DNA of 5,381 nt. Source: Bacillota bacterium. Lineage in GTDB: Bacteria; Bacillota; Dethiobacteria; Dethiobacterales; Dethiobacteraceae. The position numbers and the translations under genes were made by a program. Shown piece after piece: positions 1-5,381 of this stretch. Numbering within the stretch: position 1 is the stretch's first letter; every line of letters begins with the position of its first letter. The DNA is taken from contig JANKMV010000168.1 of NCBI GenBank assembly GCA_024650095.1, forward strand, positions 1-5,381, in the 5' to 3' direction. The notes beneath the pieces are model-generated. The model worked only from the letters and a program-made list of their open reading frames with translations, was not told the origin of the DNA and made no database searches.

Positions 1-1015
1 TTTTTAACCAGATATGAAATTGAGAAATTTCCTCCTGCAAAATTTGGCGTGCTTGTACCGCTTCCTGTTGTCGTTCCTGTAAGTTAGCATCAACCACAGC
101 TTGTAGATCGTCGATATCATATAAATAAACATTTTCCAGTTCACCAACTTCAGGTTCAATATCCCGCGGGACGGCAATATCAATGAGGAAAAGGGGATTC
201 CCGCCGCGCTCCCGCATAATCTGAGTGACTTCATGCGTACGGAGCACATAGTGGGGGGCACCGGTGGAAGAAATGACGATATCTGTATGTAGTAAACAGT
301 CGTGTCGTTTTTCATAATATTCTGCTCGTCCACCATAGGAGGCGGCTAATTTATCGGCATGCTCCTTGGTACGGTTGATCACCACTACCTGTTTAGCCCC
401 TTGATCGTAGAGGTGGTGTAATGTGAGTTCACTCATTTTACCTGCACCAAGAATCATCACGGTACAGTCAGTTAGATTACCAAAACGTTTTTTTGCCAGC
501 TCCACCGTAGCATAAGACACAGACGCGGCGTTTTTATTAATGGCGGTCTCCGTTTGTACGCGCTTGGCGGCGGTAACTGCTTGGCGAAATAATGCATGGA
601 AGACACTACCCACGGTGCCGGCTTCAATCGCTTTGGCGTATGCATCTTTAACCTGGCCTAGAATCTGCGTCTCCCCTAGTATCATGGAATCTAAACCCGC
701 AGTAACCGTGAAAAGGTGAGCAACAGCGATTTCCTGTGTATGGATATATAGATTGGGTCGAATGGCCACTGTGTCAATTCCTTTGATTTCTGTCAACATC
801 TTCATAATAGTACGCAGAAGCAATTGCTCATTATCAGCTGCTGCGTAAATCTCCGTTCTGTTGCACGTGGTTATAATTACGCATTCGGAGATGGCTTCAC
901 TACCCTGGCAAAAAGCCAGTGATTGCGTTAATTGGCTACCTGAAAAAGATAATTTTTCGCGCAGTTCTACGGGGGCGGTTTTATGATTAATGCCGATCAG
1001 GACGACTTTTGTCAA
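1..1015 (-). CDS. hemA: Glutamyl-tRNA reductase, 3'-truncated by the window edge
   Basis: Reduces glutamyl-tRNA(Glu) with NADPH to glutamate-1-semialdehyde, the first committed step of the C5 route to 5-aminolevulinate and hence to heme, siroheme and cobalamin; a cytosolic enzyme. The minus strand is open from 1015 to the left edge, giving 338 residues of a protein usually about 400-450 long; the missing part is the C-terminal dimerisation region. The N-terminus reads MTKVVLIGINHKTAPVEL, a family hallmark. The catalytic cysteine is Cys51 in TTCNRTE (residues 49-55). The conserved GLDSMILGETQILGQVK segment is at 107-123, the NADPH-binding GAGKMSE at 190-196, and FLIDIAVPRDIEPEV at 276-290. I place the start at TTG 1015-1013 because GAGGTG lies 6 bases upstream and the product then begins as HemA proteins normally do. 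GTG at 1024-1022 is in frame and possible but has no Shine-Dalgarno site. The gene is separated from cobD by about 294 bases and probably has its own promoter. The identification is very secure; the start is less so. Confidence 0.97.
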   Translation of the reverse strand, partial: MTKVVLIGINHKTAPVELREKLSFSGSQLTQSLAFCQGSEAISECVIITTCNRTEIYAAADNEQLLLRTIMKMLTEIKGIDTVAIRPNLYIHTQEIAVAHLFTVTAGLDSMILGETQILGQVKDAYAKAIEAGTVGSVFHALFRQAVTAAKRVQTETAINKNAASVSYATVELAKKRFGNLTDCTVMILGAGKMSELTLHHLYDQGAKQVVVINRTKEHADKLAASYGGRAEYYEKRHDCLLHTDIVISSTGAPHYVLRTHEVTQIMRERGGNPLFLIDIAVPRDIEPEVGELENVYLYDIDDLQAVVDANLQERQQEAVQARQILQEEISQFHIWLK

Positions 1016-1053
1016 CGGTAACACCTCAATAGCATGGTTTTTTGCAGCTTCAA
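1012..1053 (-). CDS. Possible 13-codon leader ORF upstream of hemA
   Basis: A short minus-strand reading frame starts at TTG 1053-1051 and ends at TGA 1014-1012; its product would be MKLQKTMLLRCYR. It is preceded by a strong Shine-Dalgarno site, GGAGGG at 1065-1060, with a 6-base spacer. Its stop codon overlaps the proposed hemA start in the tetranucleotide TTGA (1015-1012), the arrangement seen in translationally coupled genes. An internal ATG (1035-1033) shares the frame. The peptide resembles nothing I recognise and is basic. It may be a coupling or leader peptide, or a chance ORF beside a stray purine run; ORFs this short arise easily by chance. Confidence 0.25.
   Translation of the reverse strand: MKLQKTMLLRCYR
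1022..1027 (-). promoter_or_regulatory. Ribosome binding site deciding the hemA start (GAGGTG)
   Basis: On the minus strand GAGGTG is followed by a 6-base spacer (TTACCG) and then TTG at 1015-1013. The alternative in-frame start, GTG 1024-1022, lies inside this motif and has only A-rich sequence upstream. The hemA frame has no ATG before its upstream stop (TAA at 1072-1070). This favours a TTG start for hemA. Confidence 0.6.
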
Positions 1054-1059
1054 ATGAAT

Positions 1060-1065
1060 CCCTCC
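1060..1065 (-). promoter_or_regulatory. Strong Shine-Dalgarno sequence in the hemA leader (GGAGGG)
   Basis: GGAGGG on the minus strand is the best anti-16S match in the hemA leader, yet it lies about 45 bases before the proposed hemA start, too far to serve it directly. The only suitably spaced start codon is the TTG at 1053, which opens the short leader ORF. The GGAG can pair with CTCC at 1084-1081 (stem CTCCA/TGGAG, 13-base loop), so it might be partly hidden in the RNA. Confidence 0.4.
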
Positions 1066-1131
1066 ATTTTTAGCAAAGCTGGAGTCTTCTTATCTTCTAA
1101 ATCTTGTGCCTCTTGGAAGGAATATGTTCAC

Positions 1132-1180
1132 ACCTACTTCCCTACTTCGTGAATAATGGTGCGAATGGATCGAAGTAGGT
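1132..1180 (-). repeat. Tandem octamer plus inverted copy forming two alternative hairpins in the hemA leader
   Basis: On the plus strand CCTACTTC occurs twice in immediate tandem (1133-1140 and 1141-1148), and a reverse-complement copy, CGAAGTAGGT, lies at 1171-1180. The single inverted copy can pair with either tandem copy. ACCTACTTC (1132-1140) with 1172-1180 gives 9 bp and a 31-base loop. CCTACTTCG (1141-1149) with 1171-1179 gives 9 bp and a 21-base loop. The two pairings exclude each other. The element lies in the predicted 5' leader of hemA, about 120-165 bases before its start. It carries no U-tract, so it is not a typical terminator. It could be an RNA switch, an mRNA-stabilising stem or a DNA operator. 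Confidence 0.6.
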
Positions 1181-1205
1181 TACATAGATCACTTTTCTAC
1201 TTTAG

Positions 1206-1214
1206 AGTATACCA
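1206..1214 (-). promoter_or_regulatory. Candidate extended -10 promoter for hemA
   Basis: The minus strand reads TGGTATACT: a near-consensus -10 hexamer, TATACT (1211-1206), with the TGN extension directly upstream (1214-1212). The best -35-like hexamer, TTCACT at 1236-1231, matches TTGACA at four of six positions but with a long 19-base spacer, so the extended -10 would have to carry the promoter. Transcription would begin near 1199 and give a leader of roughly 185 bases before the TTG start of hemA. The surrounding sequence is AT-rich, as expected of a promoter region. No experimental support is available from the sequence. Confidence 0.5.
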
Positions 1215-1232
1215 CCCACTCTATTTTCTTAG

Positions 1233-1279
1233 TGAATAGTCTGTGACTAAAAGTAAAACTTTTTACGAACATCTATTCA
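1233..1279 (-). other. Weak AT-rich hairpin region after cobD; no clear terminator
   Basis: Downstream of the cobD stop the minus strand can form GTAAAA-AG-TTTTAC (1266-1253), or alternatively AAAAGT-TTT-ACTTTT (1263-1249). An outer pair, TGAATAG (1279-1273) with CTATTCA (1239-1233), flanks it. The stems lack G+C and no run of U follows, so this is a poor Rho-independent terminator. It is the only structure seen between cobD and the candidate hemA promoter. Transcription of the cobalamin operon may therefore partly read through into hemA or end by Rho. Confidence 0.25.
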
Positions 1280-1309
1280 TCTCCCTTTCCCTCTTCCTGT
1301 CTTGCCTAG

Positions 1310-2398
1310 TTATTTTAATGTGTTCAGAGCATCAATGAGGGCTGCGTTATGGGCGTGGGAGCGAACCGCGACGCGTACGTAGCGTTTCTCAAGTCCCGCG
1401 TAGCTGCCACAATCGCGCACAAGGATTTTTTGTGCCATGAGTTGATGTTGCAACACTTGTGAAGGAGTGGTTGCGCTTTCGATAAAAATATAGTTGGCAG
1501 TGGGGCGATAAGGGCGAATGCTGGGTATAGCTTGCAGAGCAGTATAAAAATCATGAGCGAGCTGAGTGATGGTTTCCACTGTCTGGTTTATAAAGTGTTC
1601 ATCACGAAGCACAAATTCACCAGCCAGTTGCGCCAAAGCATTTACACTCCAGGGGTCTTTCAAATTTTGCATTGCCGCACACACAGCGTCCGGTGCAGCA
1701 AGAAAACCAAGACGCAGACCGGGGATAGCGTACATTTTGGTCATGGAGCATAGTACAAGTACATTGTCCGGAGCTTCTGTTAAGAGTGTACGACTATGCC
1801 ACTGGGGATGAAATTCAAGAAATGCTTCATCTACTATGAGATACGCACCCACTTGGGCACAAGCTTCGCTGACAGTTAAAACATCAGCACGTGTAGCACC
1901 CGCACCCGTAGGATTGTTGGGGTTGCAGAGCATCACCAACGCAGGACGTTCGCGGACAATTTGGCTACAAAAGTCATCTATCTGTAGCGCGAAATGGGCT
2001 GCATGTTGCAGCTGGTGATATCTTGCAGCTCTACCCGCAGCGTTTGCTGCCTTTTCATAGAGTGTAAAGGTAGGTGCCGCCAGGAGCACGGGACCGTCCG
2101 GCAACGTGCGCATCAGTAAATAGATGAGCTCACCCGCTCCGTTTCCCACGATAATGGAGTGGCGAGGCTGATAACGACGCTTAATGGTAGCACAAAGCTT
2201 GCGACAAGCCGGGTCAGGATAGGTCGAAACAGCATCAAGATTGTTGGCGACGTAGGCAAGCAAACCCGGTGGTTGACCCAACGGATTGATATTGGCACTG
2301 AAATCTATAATCTCCTCTGGGTCAAACCCATAGGCTTGCGCTGCTGTTTGCAGGTCACCACCGTGCCCAAAGGGATGTAAGCTCGTTCTCTCTTTCAT
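1310..2398 (-). CDS. cobD: L-threonine-O-3-phosphate decarboxylase (CobD family, PLP-dependent)
   Basis: Decarboxylates L-threonine-O-3-phosphate to (R)-1-aminopropan-2-ol O-2-phosphate, the linker that CbiB joins to adenosylcobyric acid. It is a cytosolic fold-type I aminotransferase-like enzyme of 362 residues, close to the usual length of about 360, with no C-terminal metal-binding extension. Family features are HPFGHGGD at 8-15 and IDFSANINPLG at 31-41. The PLP-site elements are NGAGELI (86-92), CNPNNPTG (158-165), VDEAF with Asp190, and SMTKMYAIPGLRLG with the Schiff-base Lys221; an arginine in YVRVAVR (340-346) should bind the substrate carboxylate or phosphate. The start is ATG 2398, with GGAGG 7 bases upstream. 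It follows cbiB by 32 bases and is probably the last gene of the cbi operon. Histidinol-phosphate aminotransferase is the nearest alternative, but the N-terminal GHGGD and SANINPLG motifs and the context favour CobD. Confidence 0.94.
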   Translation of the reverse strand: MKERTSLHPFGHGGDLQTAAQAYGFDPEEIIDFSANINPLGQPPGLLAYVANNLDAVSTYPDPACRKLCATIKRRYQPRHSIIVGNGAGELIYLLMRTLPDGPVLLAAPTFTLYEKAANAAGRAARYHQLQHAAHFALQIDDFCSQIVRERPALVMLCNPNNPTGAGATRADVLTVSEACAQVGAYLIVDEAFLEFHPQWHSRTLLTEAPDNVLVLCSMTKMYAIPGLRLGFLAAPDAVCAAMQNLKDPWSVNALAQLAGEFVLRDEHFINQTVETITQLAHDFYTALQAIPSIRPYRPTANYIFIESATTPSQVLQHQLMAQKILVRDCGSYAGLEKRYVRVAVRSHAHNAALIDALNTLK

Positions 2399-2405
2399 AG
2401 AACAT

Positions 2406-2410
2406 CCTCC
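2406..2410 (-). promoter_or_regulatory. Ribosome binding site of cobD (GGAGG)
   Basis: Minus-strand GGAGG followed by the spacer ATGTTCT and then ATG at 2398. An ATG within the spacer (2405-2403) is out of frame, so 2398 is the start. A full consensus site after a 32-base gap suggests that cobD is translated independently, unlike the overlapping genes upstream of it. Confidence 0.75.
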
Positions 2411-2430
2411 AATTTCATTATTCTAATCAG

Positions 2431-3387
2431 TCAACCCTTTACCATATAAACAACCAAAGCACGTACTGCCAAGCCAAAAAGTAAAAATACGGCAGAGGTT
2501 ACCCGCATAAGGATGGCAGCACTGCTGATATCATCGGTATTTGGTTTGCGTCCCTTACTCCACAGCAGGGGTCTGCTCGTGGTGTAACCAAAGTAGCGGT
2601 TTTCGCCACCCAAGGTAATGCCCAACGCCCCTGCAGTTGTAGCTTCGGCAAAACCACTGTTTGGACTGGGATGATTACGACTATCGCGCCACATGGCACA
2701 GACGGCAGTGCGTACGTTTAAACGTAAAAAAGCGGCCGCAATCAGCATGGCAGGGACAGTCAGGCGAGCGGGTAGCCAGTTTGCCACATCATCCAATTTG
2801 GCCGCAACTCTGCCCAAATATAAATAGCGATCATTCTTATAGCCAAGCATGGAATCCATGGTATTAATGGCTTTATACAGGAGGGCTAGCGGTGCACCGC
2901 CAATGAGGGCATAGAAGATGGGTGCCGTCACACCATCCACTGTATTTTCTGCAATTGTCTCCACGGCAGCACGGGCCACTTCATGTTCATCCATGGCCGC
3001 TGTGTCGCGTCCCACTACCATGGCCACAGCTTGGCGAGCCGCCGGCAAATCATGGCTACGTAGAGGAACAATGATGGCAGCGGCAGCTTCATGAAGACAA
3101 CGTGCCGCCAGCGTGGTGGCGAGTAATAGCACCGTTACCACACTGCCTACGAGTGGGTGCAGCAATGAGCTGCCATAAATAAACAGCCACGCTGCAAAAA
3201 AGCTAACGGCAAGAACGATTACAACAAGGAGTGCCCCAACAAGCATGAGTTGATGGCTAGAAGAAGCTGGTTTTCGCAAACGATCTTCTAAAGCTGAAAT
3301 CAAATGACCGATTTTTACCACCGGGTGGGGGAGCCACCGCGGATCGCCCATAACTGCATCTAGCAAAAATGCCCAGACAATTAGCAT
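2431..3387 (-). CDS. cbiB: Adenosylcobinamide-phosphate synthase, integral membrane protein
   Basis: Condenses adenosylcobyric acid with aminopropanol phosphate (the CobD product) to adenosylcobinamide phosphate, at the cytoplasmic membrane. The product has 318 residues, matching the family's usual 310-320. The reading frame stays open up to ATG 3486, but I choose ATG 3387 because the protein then begins MLIVWAFLLDAVMGDPRWLP, as CbiB proteins do; the 33 extra residues are cbiA sequence in another frame. Hydrophobic segments lie near 1-13, 48-70, 78-96, 155-170, 208-221 and 290-314. Conserved blocks are GDPRWLPHPV (14-23), ETIAENTVDG (143-152), NTMDSMLGYKNDRY (175-188), DDVANWLPARL (199-209) and RDSRNHPSPNSGFAEA (234-249). 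The start overlaps the cbiA stop by 7 bases (ATGCTAA), indicating translational coupling. In some genomes this gene is called cobD; that is a naming clash with the decarboxylase, not the same protein. Confidence 0.95.
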   Translation of the reverse strand: MLIVWAFLLDAVMGDPRWLPHPVVKIGHLISALEDRLRKPASSSHQLMLVGALLVVIVLAVSFFAAWLFIYGSSLLHPLVGSVVTVLLLATTLAARCLHEAAAAIIVPLRSHDLPAARQAVAMVVGRDTAAMDEHEVARAAVETIAENTVDGVTAPIFYALIGGAPLALLYKAINTMDSMLGYKNDRYLYLGRVAAKLDDVANWLPARLTVPAMLIAAAFLRLNVRTAVCAMWRDSRNHPSPNSGFAEATTAGALGITLGGENRYFGYTTSRPLLWSKGRKPNTDDISSAAILMRVTSAVFLLFGLAVRALVVYMVKG

Positions 3388-4754
3388 GGTGTAGCTCGCC
3401 TTGCATATTTGGTGCAGTTGGTCACCAGGCGTTGTGCCATGGTGGGCTGACCTAAAAAGTGTAAGTGAATGTAGGAGCCAACACAATTATGAATGCGCTC
3501 ACCTATGTGGCTTTTCGTTGAGCGATTTAGAAAAATGGGCGTTGTCCCTACATCTTCCATGTCGGACCAGTGGAACTCATGGCCACGACAGCTTTCCTGC
3601 GGCAATAACAAATCATTGTTTGGGGTACCTGCCACTTCCACATAGCCTAAGGCACGCCGACCGCTACGCATGACTGCGCGACCGGGAAAGATACCACACA
3701 TGGGGTACGTTTCACCTGCAAAGGTCGTTAAAGAATGAGATAAATACATATAACCTCCACATTCGGCATAAACAGGCATTCCATCTGCCACTTTTTCTTT
3801 TATCACTGTGCAAAGGTGGCGATTGGCAGCCAATTGGCTGGCATACATTTCTGGGAACCCACCGCCTAGGATGAGGCCATGGCAGTTGTGCGGGAGTTCT
3901 TGATCATGAATTGGTGAAAACGGCACCAACTCCGCACCATATGAAGCAAGAAGATTGAGGTTCTCTTGGTAGTAAAAATGAAAAGCTTCATCCTTGGCGA
4001 TGGCAATGCGACATGTTACAGGAGTAGACTGTACAGGAAATACCTTGTGCGTCATAGGGGGCAAAGCGCTTGCACTGGCCGCGGCAGCCAAGAGGCTGTC
4101 TAAATCCAGGTGCGCTTCGGCCATGTCCGCCAACTTTTCTACTAATATTTGCAGATTATCTGTTTCCGTAGTGGGCATAAGACCCAAATGACGCTCCGGG
4201 ATGGAAATGGTTGTATCATTGGGTAACCACCCTAGGAGCGGGATCTGTACGTGATGGGTTACAGCCTCTGCTAATATCTGATAATGGCTAGCGCTACCCA
4301 CATGGTTAAAGATTACGCCCGCAAAATTAACGTCCCGATCAAAATGAATATATCCACCGATGAGAGCTGCAGCACTGCGGGCCATTTTGGCGCCGCTTGC
4401 CACTAAAACAACGGGCGTGTCAGTGATTTTTGCCACGTGAGCAGAACTGCCGAGTTCTCCTTCATTTTTTCGACCATCATAGAGTCCCATCACGCCTTCA
4501 ATAATGGCGATGGCATCTGAGGGGACCCGACGTTGCAACGTTTCCAGCACTTGTGCAGGTGGCACCATCCAACTATCCAAATTACCAGCCGCTACGCCAG
4601 CAGCCGCTGCATGAAACCCTGGGTCAATATAATCCGGCCCTACTTTAAAGGGAATAACCCTCTGACCACGACGCCTTAATGCCGCGATAACCCCAGCAGT
4701 AATGGTGGTTTTACCCACACCGCTGTTGGTGCCGGCTATCAGCAAACGCTTCAC
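3381..4754 (-). CDS. cbiA: Cobyrinate a,c-diamide synthase (CbiA/CobB, glutamine-dependent)
   Basis: Carries out the ATP- and glutamine-dependent amidation of the a and c carboxylates of (cobalt-)cobyrinate; cytosolic. The product has 457 residues, the usual family length. The N-terminal dethiobiotin-synthetase-like ATPase domain (about 1-195) has Walker A GTNSGVGKTT (8-17), VGPDYIDPGFH (38-48) and IEGVMGLYDG (85-94). A linker follows, and the C-terminal class I amidotransferase domain (about 247-440) has LILGGGFPEMYA (294-305), the nucleophile Cys332 in YAECGGYMYL (329-338), and SYIHLHF (427-433), which supplies the catalytic histidine. FHWSD (394-398) is also typical. The start is GTG 4754, with AAAGAGG 7 bases upstream; it overlaps the cbiC stop as GTGA. 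Without the corrin context cobB (hydrogenobyrinate a,c-diamide synthase of the aerobic route) would be an equivalent name. CobQ/CbiP is excluded by the domain lengths and the VGPDYIDPGFH motif. Confidence 0.96.
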   Translation of the reverse strand: MKRLLIAGTNSGVGKTTITAGVIAALRRRGQRVIPFKVGPDYIDPGFHAAAAGVAAGNLDSWMVPPAQVLETLQRRVPSDAIAIIEGVMGLYDGRKNEGELGSSAHVAKITDTPVVLVASGAKMARSAAALIGGYIHFDRDVNFAGVIFNHVGSASHYQILAEAVTHHVQIPLLGWLPNDTTISIPERHLGLMPTTETDNLQILVEKLADMAEAHLDLDSLLAAAASASALPPMTHKVFPVQSTPVTCRIAIAKDEAFHFYYQENLNLLASYGAELVPFSPIHDQELPHNCHGLILGGGFPEMYASQLAANRHLCTVIKEKVADGMPVYAECGGYMYLSHSLTTFAGETYPMCGIFPGRAVMRSGRRALGYVEVAGTPNNDLLLPQESCRGHEFHWSDMEDVGTTPIFLNRSTKSHIGERIHNCVGSYIHLHFLGQPTMAQRLVTNCTKYARRATPC

Positions 4755-5381
4755 GCACTAGCCTCTTTCTGCGCAATAGCTAACCGGACCAGAGCGTTAA
4801 CAATGGCAGCGGCTACGGTGCTGCCCCCTTTTTCACCACGAATGGTAATCCAAGGGAAGGCAAAAGTAGACAACCACTCCTTTGATTCCGCCGCGCCCAC
4901 AAAGCCCACAGGGGTGCCAATCACCAGGGCTGGGTTAGCAACACCTGAATCCACAGCCTCTAACAGAGCAAAAAGGGATGTGGGCGCATTGCCGATGACA
5001 AAGATCCCACCGGTGGGGCAGGTAGCCACAGCATGCGTCATGGCAGCCGTAGCCCGCGTCGTACCTTGCGTCTTAGCAAGCGTAACGATCTCAGGATCAT
5101 GAATCAAACATGATGGCACAATGCCTAACGACTCTGCGCCTGCACGATTAATACCGGAACGCACCATTTCCACATCACAGAAAAAAGGTTCTCCCGCAAG
5201 CAACGCGGCGACCCCCGCCTCCACTGCATTGTCACTAAAGGCCATGATGGCAGCAAAGGTGCTATCTCCTGTAGTATGCACGACTCGTTTTACCACGGGT
5301 TTTTGTCCCGCATTAAAGGGGAAGCCGTGTAAGCGATCCTCAATAATCGCCATGCTCTTTCTTTCTATTTCCAGTGGATCT
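4751..5381 (-). CDS. cbiC: Precorrin-8 / cobalt-precorrin-8 methylmutase, 5' end outside the window
   Basis: Moves the methyl group from C11 to C12 of (cobalt-)precorrin-8 to give (cobalt-)cobyrinate (hydrogenobyrinate in the aerobic route); cytosolic. The ATG at 5353 looks like a start, but the frame stays open to the window edge and reads DPLEIERKS directly before it, which matches the conserved family N-terminus (P-x-EIE-x-S). The gene therefore begins upstream of 5381, and 209 residues are visible of about 210-220. Numbering from the first visible residue, the probable catalytic histidine is His35 in VKRVVHTT. SGINRAG is at 75-81, TQGTTRATAAM at 104-114, IFVIGNAPTSL at 126-136, VGFVGAAESKE at 158-168, and GEKGGSTVAAAIVNAL at 182-197. 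Its TGA overlaps the GTG start of cbiA by 4 bases. cobH would be the name in the aerobic route; neighbours in the window do not settle which route is used. Confidence 0.95.
   Translation of the reverse strand, partial: DPLEIERKSMAIIEDRLHGFPFNAGQKPVVKRVVHTTGDSTFAAIMAFSDNAVEAGVAALLAGEPFFCDVEMVRSGINRAGAESLGIVPSCLIHDPEIVTLAKTQGTTRATAAMTHAVATCPTGGIFVIGNAPTSLFALLEAVDSGVANPALVIGTPVGFVGAAESKEWLSTFAFPWITIRGEKGGSTVAAAIVNALVRLAIAQKEASA
4762..4768 (-). promoter_or_regulatory. Ribosome binding site of cbiA inside cbiC (AAAGAGG)
   Basis: Minus-strand AAAGAGG lies 7 bases before GTG 4754-4752, inside the last codons of cbiC. Together with the GTGA stop-start overlap it supports a GTG start for cbiA and coupled translation of the two genes. 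Confidence 0.55.

Noticed and set aside
4..336. A 110-residue minus-strand ORF at the left edge
   Set aside because: It lies inside hemA in a different frame; the hemA frame over the same bases gives clear glutamyl-tRNA reductase sequence, while this one has low-complexity, unrecognisable content.
1053..1151. Plus-strand ORF of about 32 codons in the cobD-hemA gap
   Set aside because: No Shine-Dalgarno site, no promoter seen on that strand, and no recognisable protein character.
1197..1220. T-box-like sequence GTGGGTGGTATACTC on the minus strand
   Set aside because: It resembles the start of the T-box consensus (GGGTGGTACCGCG) but lacks the CCGCG part. There is no specifier stem region upstream within the short gap and no terminator with a U-tract after it. 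The extended -10 promoter reading is better.
1263..1280. Tiny ORF (five codons, ATG at 1280) after a purine run downstream of cobD
   Set aside because: The purine-rich stretch abuts the ATG without normal spacing, and five codons are too few to distinguish from chance.
1797..1806. GCCACTG motif on the plus strand, as found in cobalamin riboswitches
   Set aside because: It is inside the cobD coding region, on the strand opposite to transcription, and without the conserved B12 box. No riboswitch is supported in the window; one could lie upstream of cbiC, outside it.
3401..3673. Plus-strand ORF of 90 codons antisense to the end of cbiA
   Set aside because: It is the complement of a well-conserved coding region, has no recognisable domain, and cbiA explains the sequence completely.
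4803..5102. Plus-strand ORF of 99 codons antisense to cbiC
   Set aside because: A shadow of cbiC; the composition follows from its alanine- and glycine-rich codons read backwards, and no family is recognisable.

Overview
This window is a stretch of an anaerobic-type cobalamin (vitamin B12) biosynthesis locus. Every recognisable gene lies on the minus strand, so transcription runs from high to low coordinates. The protein families, the overlapping gene starts, the purine-rich Shine-Dalgarno sites, the GTG and TTG starts and the roughly balanced base composition suggest a bacterium of the Firmicutes, possibly a Negativicutes-like anaerobe. That placement is an inference from general character, not from a marker gene.

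Reading in the direction of transcription, the window opens inside cbiC (precorrin-8 / cobalt-precorrin-8 methylmutase; its first few codons lie beyond position 5381). cbiA (cobyrinate a,c-diamide synthase) follows with a GTG start in a 4-base GTGA overlap. cbiB (adenosylcobinamide-phosphate synthase, membrane protein) follows with a 7-base overlap. After a 32-base gap comes cobD (L-threonine-O-3-phosphate decarboxylase). These four look like one translationally coupled operon whose promoter lies outside the window. In pathway order, CbiC makes (cobalt-)cobyrinate by methyl migration, CbiA amidates side chains a and c, CobD makes the (R)-1-aminopropan-2-ol phosphate arm, and CbiB attaches that arm to the corrin ring.

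A gap of about 294 bases (1016-1309) follows cobD. It is AT-rich and holds a weak AT-rich hairpin, a good candidate extended -10 promoter, a leader with two mutually exclusive 9-bp pairings built from a tandem octamer, and a possible 13-codon leader ORF with a strong Shine-Dalgarno site whose stop overlaps the next start.

The last gene is hemA (glutamyl-tRNA reductase). It begins most plausibly at a TTG at 1015 and runs off the left edge with 338 residues visible. HemA catalyses the first committed step towards 5-aminolevulinate, the precursor of the corrin ring, so its place beside the B12 operon makes metabolic sense. The genes are ordinary members of known families. The less ordinary material is the hemA leader and several start sites that a longest-ORF annotation would get wrong. 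I saw no mobile element, CRISPR array, tRNA, rRNA or cobalamin riboswitch.
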